From Trileptium ribeirensis (taxonomy: Eukaryota; Nematoda; Enoplea; Enoplida; Thoracostomopsidae): a DNA stretch of 64,000 nt. Location: NCBI GenBank assembly GCA_030248225.1, contig JASANE010005039.1, positions 1 through 64,000 of the forward strand, in the 5' to 3' direction. The notes beneath the pieces were generated by a model. It made no database searches. It worked only from the letters and a program-made list of their open reading frames with translations, and was not told the origin of the DNA. Position 1 is the first letter of the stretch; the number at the start of each line of letters is the position of its first letter. A program made the translations under genes and the position numbers. Of this stretch, positions 23,487 to 33,500 are shown in pieces.

Positions 23487-23705
23487 CTGTGAAATTTCAA
23501 AGAAATTTCCTTGAATTTTGCACCACCAGATATTCTTTTAAAATTCAAAGAAACATTGCTTGAAATTCAAAGAATTATTTTTTAAAAATTATATATCTTT
23601 GAAATTTCAAATATAATTCTTTAAAATTTGAAGGAATATTGCTTTAAATTTTAAAACAATATCTGGTGGTGCAAAATTCAAAGAAATTTCTTTTAAAATT
23701 CACAG
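23487..23705. mobile_element. Small palindromic MITE inside the acyltransferase pseudogene
   Basis: The left arm starts CTGTGAAATTTCAAAGAAAT and the right arm ends with its imperfect reverse complement (CACAG at 23705). The arms also share TTGAATTTTGCACCACCAGA. Total 219 bp with arms of about 70-100 bp and no coding capacity. A clear target duplication is not seen. Confidence 0.85.
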
Positions 23706-24169
23706 ATTGTATTTTGAGTATGCTTGCCGGCTTGCACACAGGCGCCCAGAGCAAATGTGTTATTAAAGCCACACATATCAGTGTTACAACAGCTTGTTGG
23801 ACACAAATTACACTTGCAATCGTTTTATCGCCAAGAGAGCAGTAGTACGACTTTTGAATGCTCCATTCAAATGCTGCAGAGCATACAACGGATAATAGAA
23901 ACGCAAAAACTACAGTCGATTCAGGTGCCGATGAGACACGACCGAGAAACAGTGTATTAAATACAAGAACGCAGATCGGTTGAATAAATACATATGAAGT
24001 ATAGACACTGTTCGTCACGTAATTCTAGAAATCATACCCTGATGTAACGGCATATCTATAGTTTCGTGGCAAATGATAAACGCCGCAAAGACCATCAGTA
24101 AAATTATATAAAATTGTGGACGATCAATGTAGTTAGGACAACATGCTATTGAGCCGACGTCAGCCGTTA
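23706..24169 (-). pseudogene. Membrane part of the same acyltransferase-3 gene, broken
   Basis: Behind a 3' splice site (TTGCTTGCAG, exon from 24169) the frame reads NYIDRPQFYIILLMVFAAF and PLHQGMISRIT, a hydrophobic helix and loop. After a frame break near 24015 it continues TNSVYTSYVFIQPICVLVF, then STVVFAFLLSVVCSAAFEWSIQKSYY and ASVICVQQAVVTLICVALI. The order helix, short loop, Y-x-x-Y..QP helix, then helix ending in a Glu-containing FE motif is the C-terminal layout of acyltransferase-3 proteins (SYxxYLxHxP ... E-R/K-P). It sits just upstream of the SGNH piece on the same strand, separated by a MITE. More N-terminal exons must lie above 24180 but I could not define them. Confidence 0.6.
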
Positions 24170-25147
24170 CTGCAAGCAAGAAATATAGCTAATTAATTTG
24201 ATCACTTTTGTAGGTACTATCCGTAGTAGCTGCATGCAGCTTCATTGCACAAATTACAACCATAATTGTCATACCACCTTGTCTATCGTAACCTCAGTAA
24301 TATAAACGGAAATTTTCTATTGCCACATATTTTCCTAGTCAGAACCAAAAATCCACGGAACTTATCGAGCTGGGGGCATTCTATTCAATATGGGTTCCGA
24401 CTCCGCCTAATAGTTTGCAAACAGGGCCTATGTGGTATGTCCCCGTAGAGGCTGGATATGTCTCCTTCTCACAATTAGTCATTTTCAAATTACTGTTTTG
24501 TTCTCATCTGGAAGATGCCCAGTTGATATTGTTGCTCTTCCGAGCATACGTATTGTAGCCTTCACATGGACTCCGACAGTTCCTTGGTATTAGGGTCAAA
24601 TTGTTAACACTTCTCTAATTCAGTATGCCAATTCAAACACTTTGATTTGGCGCAGAAGCTGGAAATTCAAAATTTTGTGAGTGAAAATTTTCGAACTGGC
24701 GGACCAAAAGAAAATCCCACTCCTCTAGCCAGAACGGGAGTACCTAGCTGCGCAGTCAGATTCTTAGAAACGATGCCTATACGATTCCTCATCCTTCAAG
24801 GGAGAAGCATAGGTTAGTTTTAATCGACGGAATAGCTTAGCATGCCGCAGGCGGATTTTGCCAGGGTATTTGGGTATTTGTCCTGGCCCTATTCGGTTGC
24901 GTTCATGTCTGTATGTGGTAAGATTGGTTGAGGTACCTTCAGGAGAGTCAACCCATTATAGGCCTATGTATAGGTAATAAGATCATCTCATAGTTTGTAG
25001 TTGCGCATTCAAGTCCCGATCTGTACTGTGCTGAACTATTACTGTACTGCACTTTATTTTTTATATTTCAAGTCTTGCTTTTAACATTGCGCTCCTACTG
25101 AATAGAGGCGGACTGCTATTTCCTTAAGGGGTTCAGGATTAAGCACT
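24170..25147. other. No gene defined
   Basis: May hold further exons of the acyltransferase pseudogene on the minus strand, but none could be joined with confidence. Confidence 0.35.
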
Positions 25148-25570
25148 AAATTCCGAGGTCGAAAAGTTTTAAAAAATATGGATTTTGGTTTTTTCACAAT
25201 TTTGACCATAACTTTTGGTTAAATGGACGATTTGACTCAAATTTGAATATACTATAGAAAACGCAATGGGCTATACATCCTTTACTCAGATATCTCAACA
25301 GGTTGCCCTGGTAGCAGGATATGGAGTCATACATCGGGAATGTAAGCGAAAAATGCCTATTCTGAAATTTTGTTAGATATGTTTGATGCATTAGAGCGTA
25401 ATGTTTAGTGAAAAACAGCTTACGCTTAAGCTTAGGCCTAGTCCCAGGGTTAGTATGAGGCTTAGGCTTTGTTTCAGGCTTAGGGTTAGGCATAGTCTCA
25501 GGCTTACGCTTAGGCTTAGACTTAGTCCCAGGCTTAGGCTTAGTATCAACCTTAGCCTTAGATTTAGTAT
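25148..25570 (+). repeat. Dispersed repeat R, copy 2, with GGCTTA-type array
   Basis: Positions 25148-25400 repeat the leader described for 16568-16800. From about 25415 to 25565 follows a shorter and more decayed array (GCTTAAGCTTAGGCCTAG, AGGCTTAGGGTTAGGCAT, GGCTTACGCTTAGGCTTAG). The Leu/Arg/Ser-rich frames here on both strands are the array translated. Confidence 0.8.
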
Positions 25571-27060
25571 TTTTTCAGATATTACATTTGAAATATGTCT
25601 AAACACGGTAGACCAAAAAATAATAATTACAGTATTATTGAACAAAATAATGTTATCGGGGACACTAAATTGGAGAGTTGAATGTAAAATTCGCTTACGT
25701 TTGTCGAATAACGGCAAATTATGATAGTACTGTTGAATACTTGGCTAAACTGGGGTTAATTAGTAATAGTTATATATGTGATTTTTTGAACCTTAACTAC
25801 CTGGCTAAGCGGTGTGATATGGTGCGTTAGGACAATTTAGAATGGAGGTGTTTCGACAGTAAAAACGGTCGAACGAAATATCCAGTTCTCATTATTTTTT
25901 CTTTTTAATCATAAACTGCCTCTCGATAAAATTCTTCTGATGATGGTAGGTTTCATCGAAAATTTGAAGAGCCGTTTCATTGTGGATGAAGTTGGCGTTT
26001 TAGAGCACGCGGTAGGTGACTGGTACAATTATTCACACCCAGAATATTGAGGGGTTATGAGGTCGGTTAAAATGTTTTTTCGACACCGTAGAGGTTTTCC
26101 AGATAGATTCTTCGAAAGATACCTGGCTGAATTTGTATAGCGTCAATAGTTTGCTGCTCATCCATTTGGGTCCATGGTTCATTAAATTAGGAAGATGTAT
26201 CGGCGTTCAGATATAAAATGTGAGTGCATTCTGGTTTGTCTAGTTTTTTAAAATAACGCATCACTGTGTGGTTTAATTGAATGAAAATTGGTACCATTAG
26301 AATTGCCTCATCGAGCTGCGGTGAATGGTGTATTATAGGTCGAAATTCGGAAGGAAAGTTTTCTTCGATTTTTAATATACCTTGGTAACTTGGTGCCTTT
26401 TTTGCCCAGAAAAAAAATTTTATTTCTGAAAATGGTCATAATGGGCAGAGTTGAACTCAGCTCATCGAGATGAGCCCAAATATACCAATGACTTTTCTCT
26501 AGGACCCCCCCACACGGCTTCAGCAGTGCCATATTTTTAGTTCAAATTTCCACTAAAATTTGAACGCGTTTTTTTCTGCATAAACTGTTTAGCGAATTTG
26601 ACTGTGCGAACACCGTTCAAACTTTTGTAGCATATATATATTTAGGCAGTCACAGACAGAGAAGATGTTTGAAAAACGTGAGCTAATAATTTAACAAAAC
26701 ACTGCAAAAAATTTTGAAGCATCGTGATTGGATACATTTTACGTCACGAATTACGGTAAAATTTCATTCAAATTTTGAGCAAAATTTTGAACGAGTGAAT
26801 TTTGAATGTTTGATACTTGGACCTCCTTGATGAATAGATCCACCCTTTAATGGAACTTTTTCGCCAGTCCAAGCCACCAAAGCGAAACATTGGTTGGGGG
26901 CGGACAAATATTTGCGGGCTATATATATGTACATACATGGTTAACCTAATTTGCTGAATTGTGCGACATGTATTGCCGTCGACCCATAATATATTTGTGA
27001 GCGCGCCTTTGCCTTTTTGTGCCACTCATATACAAAAACAGTAAATGCTGTAATCCAATT
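25571..27060. other. No gene recognised
   Basis: Dispersed repeat debris, including another CTCAGCTCATCGAGATGAG motif near 26455-26480. The 74- and 85-codon minus-strand frames have no recognised domain. Confidence 0.45.
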
Positions 27061-27575
27061 ACGAATCACCCCGCCTTATTCAATATTGTTTCCAAGGAAC
27101 CACACACAAGCCAAAAGATGTACATCTGGGGCTAAATAGCGTGTTCTTATAACTTTTACAATTTTACGAATCGCCCTGCCCTATTCAATATTGTTTCCAA
27201 GAAAGCCTACACTGGCCAAGAGGTGTATATCTGGAGTTGCATAGCACGCGCTTATAACTTTTACAATCCTGCGAATCGTCCGCCCTATTCAGTATTGTTT
27301 CCAAGAAACCACGCACTGGCCAAAAGCAGTATATTTAGGGGGTGCATAGCATGTACTTATAACTTCTACAATTTTACTAATCGCCTAACCCTATTCAATG
27401 TTATTTCCAAGGAACCACACACTGGCCAAAAGGTGTATATCTGGGGTACATAGCATGTGCCTATAACTTCTACAATTTTACGAATCGCCCCGCCCTATTC
27501 AACATTGTTTTCAAGGTACCACACACTGGCAAAAAGGTGTATATCTGGGCGTACATAGCATGTGCTTATCACTTC
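27061..27575. repeat. Tandem array, period 105 bp, five copies
   Basis: The word ACGAATCRCC (or GCGAATCG, ACTAATCG) recurs at 27061, 27166, 27271, 27376 and 27480. Each unit also holds CCTATTCAATATTGTTTCCA, CACACTGGCCAAAAGGTGTA and a GCATGTGCTTATAACTT-like word. Copies are moderately diverged. Confidence 0.92.
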
Positions 27576-27664
27576 GCACATATATGTTTGATTCCTTGTA
27601 ACGACCAATACTGTTTTATGTTTAGTATTTTATAATAAAACAACAAAAAATCGCCGTAGCAATA

Positions 27665-28175
27665 ATGCGGCGTTGACGTTATAATATCCTCAGCGTTTGG
27701 AACCTATGTACACCACACAGTTTCAGGCACACTGTTGACAACTGGGTGTCTTAGACACCCTCATGTTTTTAATAAATTTTTTCAAAGTTAGCTAGTTACA
27801 AGTATTACAACTTCTCGAAAGTGTCAGGCACACCGTGTATTCTGACAGTTTTATTGGCAGTGTTCGGAATTATTTGAGCAATGTCCATATGGGCTAAATA
27901 CAAATATCGTAAATTTAGAAAAAACTACACAGGACAGTTAACTAACAAACCGCATTAGCTACAGACGGTGTCCGTTATAGTTAATTCGCGCCAAATTGGT
28001 AGCTAAGGGTGTGTACGACACTGTCAAGAAAAATGTAGTAGCTAGAGGTGTGTGGTACACCCTCAATAATTTATTTACAGTATGGGTGTTACCCCGACTG
28101 TCTATACGGTAGGGTCGCGGCTACAGGGGAACAAAAGTTCCAAACAGCGAGGACATTATAAGTTGAACGCCGCAT
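27665..28175. mobile_element. TIR element, family ATGCGGCGTT, copy 3
   Basis: The ends ATGCGGCGTTGACGTTATAA (27665) and AACGCCGCAT (28175) are inverted repeats extending about 40 bp, with GTTTGGAAC/GTTCCAAAC inside both. About 511 bp. Its interior resembles 8751-9263 in inverted orientation: ACCAATTTGG/CCAAATTGGTAGCTAA and the CTAGAGGTGTGT word occur in both. No coding capacity. Confidence 0.85.
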
Positions 28176-28587
28176 AATTGACATGAAAAGAATGTAAACA
28201 CCGTGGACAGTCCATATTTGCATGTGGCCTGTAAACGAAAATGACTGAATTCAAGCCTTACCGTTAAGACTGAATCAAGATGAAAATAGTTTATATGCGG
28301 TTCTTGCATCGCTTTGATGTATTCCTTTTCGGCGGCACAGTAACATTTATACAATGCGTAGGTCCTGCTAGCAGCAATGAAATAATATGTTCGGTCCCAA
28401 AGGACCACGCTGTGTCTTAATTCCGCCAACATTCTCCAAGAGCATATTGCTTCTCACATGTGTGAAAAACGATGTGTATATACCGTCAGTCTTGGTTTAA
28501 TACAGTAGCAACCTTGAGTGTATCCATAATCTATATATGCTCAGCGATGCATAATAAAGTTAATCAAATTAATGCAGGTTGGCTCAC
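28176..28587. other. Region just 3' of the last exon found; no joinable exon
   Basis: A 103-codon minus-strand frame (28121-28432, ATG at 28432) reads LRHSVVLWDRTYYFIAASR... but cannot be spliced in phase 0 to the donor at 28588 with a normal acceptor. The exon after 28588 remains unknown. Confidence 0.4.
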
Positions 28588-30570
28588 CTGTAACATTAAA
28601 TCAACCAATTCCATAGTTGTTCCCGGAATAACACGTCTGCCAGTGCTGTCAACCTTGCCCGTGTTATGATCGTACCATTGTAGTATATAGGTCGCAACCA
28701 AACGAGCAAATAACGGTACCGGCGTAGATGTAGAATTCAAACAATCGCGAACGCACTCTAATTGACCAATATTCAACGAAGATTCTGGCATTGGTACGCA
28801 GCGACTAAGGTCATTGGTTGTGTCATTAGCGTTCTCAACTGATACGCTACATGTTTCTGACCAATGACTTGACCCCTGGCTTCGTTTTCCACGCATATAA
28901 TGGTGTTTGGCAACAGACAAAAGCTCGCTTTGGGATAAGGTTGGAAGGACTATAAGATTTGACGACGACGACGATTTTGTCAACTGTGCCGACTCAAGGT
29001 TCAGAATCCATGGCAGGGGTATGTTTTTCGTTTCTAGTTGATCTTTTACTGCCGCGGCGTTGATATGCTGATGATGATGTATCGGGTGTGTTTTGGAAAA
29101 CGTGAATACTATTCGAACGTTTGGTAGCTCTGATTTAGGATCGGGTAGCCAAGATTTTCGTTGACCGTTGAAAATTACATTACTATCGCGAAGGAGATGA
29201 ATATCGTCTAGCAGAATTACTAATGGTGGGACTCGGCTTTTAATGTTTCCTGACTTGGAAGTTGTGTGTTGCGATGACGCTGTCGCATGTAAAGATACCC
29301 AGCGCAGAAGAGAATGAAAATATTCGATAGCACTTTGAACACTACTTGAGTTTTTCAACGTACTTATTTCAGTAATAGCCGGCGTGTGAGCAGGACCATA
29401 ATTAATGTCACGAGCGTTCGTATTAGTAGAATAGCATAACATAATTTGTCTGGATATACTCACCAATGTTTCATGAAGTAACCGCGAAGACGGAGTTGAA
29501 CATATCCTTCGCACAATAACTATTGGATTTTGCCGCTGCTGTTGTTGTTGCGCAATATCCTTAGAGCCGGCCCGTTTACTGGCTTCAATACAAATCTTCG
29601 CCAGCACCGATGATTTACCAGATCCATCGTCACCACCGACAGCCAGCAGCGGGCAGCCGTCCTTCGAAGCAATATCATCAAGAAATTCCCGCACCCGATC
29701 TGTCAAACGCGGACTTATTTCTTCGTTGTCGCCCAATTGAACGGATATCTCTTTGAATAGGCGAGCATGAATGACAGTTTCGTCGATCGTATCCTGAACC
29801 CAATCGAAGTCGGATTTTCGACTCGACGGGGATTCTTCTCCGCTTATACATTTTTTACCTTTTCCGCATAGTGCTAAATTACTTTTCAGACCATCTATGA
29901 ATACCTTGTAAATACTACGCTTGAGCAATGTTGCTTTTACGCCGTTATTAATTAACTGTTTTAACTTATATGATACATAAGGACCAAAATTTTCGCTGTA
30001 TTTCGAATAGGACAAGCTTGGTCGTTGAACCACGCAGGTCGCACTTCCATCGCAGCGTTTCGCGTTGTTGCCGCCGAAATCATCAACTACAAATACTTCT
30101 AAATTAGGCTTATCCAAATGTTCCACAAGATAAGATTGCATGTTATCTAAACGACGCTTGGAAGAGTCAGCCGATGACACACTGCAGGCGACTGTACTTC
30201 TTGGATGTCCACTGCTGCTGCTTTGAAAGTCAAAAGAACCATATCCTGAGCTGTCAGTAGTGTTTGCTGTAGAATCGATATCATCAAACCCTGCGAAGTT
30301 TGTTTTGGCCCTGGTTGAAGCATCGGTGCTATAGCTGGTCATAAGTTTGCGTATTACAACTAAACTCCGTAGACGATGTTGTTCATGCTGCTGTCGTTGA
30401 TGGTCCAAGTTGTCAACACCATCATTTGTCTCGGAACATGGAATAGCTAGTAAAGTTGCCGCATTGTCGCTATTACAAATATTAGATTTAGTAACTGCTT
30501 CATGTGACAAACTTTCGATCCATGATACATGAAATTTTAATTCGGACGCATTATACGAATCGATATTACC
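28588..30570 (-). CDS. NWD-like gene, exon 6 (NACHT NTPase exon)
   Basis: A 1983-bp exon, acceptor AATTTCAG before 30570 and donor CAG|GTGAGC after 28588, phase 0 at both ends. It encodes [17 protein letters not shown], a low-complexity Ser/Asp-rich stretch ([15 protein letters not shown]), then the NTPase: [15 protein letters not shown] with the P-loop Lys codon at 29614-29616, a QQQQQRQ insert, [30 protein letters not shown], and [15 protein letters not shown] (sensor strand). The C-terminal part, [27 protein letters not shown], matches the end of the NACHT fold and entry to the winged helix. If not spliced, translation would stop at 28564 after seven more residues. Confidence 0.88.
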
Positions 30571-33500
30571 CTGAAATTTTTAAGAAATAATCAGCTCATT
30601 ATTTCCAAGAAAGTCAAGTGACTGAAATAACTACAGCAGTGAAACGGTTATGGGCTCTGCAGTTTTTAACTTGTTTGTTTTTATGATTTAGTAGGACATG
30701 ACATGAATTATGCAAAAAGCAAGATACTTGTCCCGGCAAATAAATTGAAATTTTTAAGCCAGTATAGAGTGAAATGAAGTGTTAAAAACAAAACAATCTC
30801 AGGTTAAGTCCACATTAATAGTTTCCAACCGACTCCAAAAAAATACAAAGAAAAGAAAACATTCATTTGTAATCCCAAAACAAACCAAGTTAATTAGAAA
30901 TGAAATAAGTGGTTTCAAAATGAATGTAATATCCGTTCAAAAATTACAAAGTTAAAATTCCGCGAAATGTTTTGCCTTCAAAAAGACTGATTGGTAGAAC
31001 GTTTGCATTGTTTGGCAACATTGCTCCTTATATAATGTACATATATATGATTTAACAGATCCATCTCTTGGAACCACAATCGAAATTTATTTGAAGCGAT
31101 ATCCGTTTCAAATATATATCTTTATCAAATCATACATATACATATGTATATGACCCTTTCAAATCATATATATTTCGATTGTGATTCCAATATATGGTAA
31201 CTGTTAGATCACATATATATTTTATATATCTTATAATGCATCTTATATATTTTATATTATATATATCATATATCTATTTTATATATATATATATATTTCC
31301 ATATCTTGAAGCCACAATCGAAATTTATTAGAAACGATATTTATGCTGTCAAATTATGTTTAGCTCTATAAAACGAAATAGTCCAATTTCAAATGATTTT
31401 GCCATGAGCAAGATGCAAAGTAATTTTGGGTACCGAATTAAATTTGGAAAACATTTCTTGGAAGAGCGGTGTACCAAAATTTTGGTTGTACAGTACAAAA
31501 TATTTGAGAAATTGGCTACATAGAAATAATTTTCCCTGTGATCTAGGTAATATTTCATAATCATAAATTGTGAAATTTGTCATATCAGTTTTTCTGTCTT
31601 AGATGCTCAAAATTCTGTAATTAGGTCTACATATGTAGAAATAAAAACTGTACTATGTTCCTGCTCAGAGTAAATTTTGAAAATATTACCAAATTTGTAG
31701 GAAATATTTGCCAAATTTAAGGGAAAGTATTTAAGGGAAAGTAATCCCTTAAATTTGGGAAAATTCAGCACCAAATATTGAAAACTCTAATCGTTTGCAG
31801 ACATTCTAGGAAACGGAATCCATGGTATCAGGACTGTAATCACCAATATTTGGTACTCAGATTTAGAGTGTGCTTTAATTTATACTGTTTATATGTAAGA
31901 TTGAGTTTATATTCCAGATCGGGATAACGATAAATTTAAACCAGGTTTGCGAGCATATCTTGCAAAGCACCGGGTTCGAATTATTGTAGTGCAGCGATGC
32001 TCTGTTTTTTAGTGTCCACTATCTTCCTCCATAGTTTCACATGTTACACATATTATATATAATATATATTAATATAATTAAATCTATTGGAATATCATAA
32101 AGCCTGATTCGCATTATGACTGACATCTTTCAGCCAACGCACTTCAGTTGATGTCTTCTTTGATCATATAACTCTATCTGAGACTATTTAACAGGATTCA
32201 GTTTCAACTTAGTAAGGCCAATTCTGACATTGAAGCTAAAACGAGCATGTGCAAGAGTTGTTAAGGTCGTTGAAGCAGTCTAAACAAAAAGTCATCATAC
32301 CTGATCTTCATTGCACAAATTGTGGCACAAATCTTTTGCAGCGGCGGCTGTAATCAAGCGATGAAGACGGCAAAATTCTTTCGTGGCATTGGATCGGTCG
32401 CTGAAAATAGTGGAACGTTAAACAACAAACCGTTTAATTAATTTAACTGGAGTATGATTTTTCTGTATGTTGTTTTTATTTTATACAGCCAAAAAAGTGA
32501 AGATTTAAAATAAAGTCATGCTAAATTTAAACCTATAACGCAACTATTAAAAGACAGAGAATATTGAATTCATTTTTACATAAATACGCGAAATCATGTC
32601 ATATTTGACGCCAGGATGAATTGCCGAAATTTCACGTATTCGATGGATCTATTTATTGCCAAGAGTCCATTATGGAAGAGTATGACACTTTTCTGCACTC
32701 GCATGTTAACCCGTGTTTGATGACTCGGGCGTTTTCGGCTTGACCCCCAGTTTTTATGGGGTCGTCATGCACAGACCCCCCGCACAATTTCTTGGCGGGT
32801 AGCTCGGGCCCCATCCAAAAACTGGTGGTCCGAGCTACCCCACTCAAAAACTGGGGAAGACGGGTCCGAGCTACCTCCCCCCAAAAACTGGGGATCTGTT
32901 CACCATATGCGACTAATATCCGACCAAGGCGATCATTGAATTAATATCAAAGGTTTCAAATGTTAGATAATATTTTAGTTGCATGTTGCATAGAATATAT
33001 CCGTCACGTCCGTTTTCAAAGGGGAACTCGGTGAAAATGGAAAAATAATTTTTAACGAAAGGGATGAAACTCACGAACGTAATGGTGAGTCGCCTCAAAC
33101 ACTGAGTGCTGCTTTTTCATACAGATTTAAACTGCTTATGGACAAGTGTGGGATGCAACTATCCAACATCAGTTTAGTCCAACCACTGGTAACCAAAAAA
33201 ATTGAAAAATTATTGTCATAAATATGATACAATGGACATTTTTTGAAGCATCTCGTCTATCTGAGTAGACTGGTGCCCAAATTATTGACATATCCTTAAA
33301 ATTAAAAATATTCGGGCTGCGGATTACAAGAAAAGGCCCTGTATTTGTAATCTATTTAAAGTCTTACATATCCCTGTATCGGGGGATTATATCTCGTGTT
33401 ATTTTTTCGTTTTTTTGACCGAAGGTTCACACGAAATTTAGATAATTTATCAGGATATGACATGACTGATGGATACCATCGCTTATGTGCCGCGCTCACA

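Noticed and set aside
28121..28432. 103-codon frame with LRHSVVLWDRTYYF as a seventh NWD exon or WD40 piece
   Set aside because: No acceptor gives phase 0 in this frame except a poor one (GCCGAAAAG), and the residues do not match a winged helix or WD40 blade. A TIR element overlaps its end.
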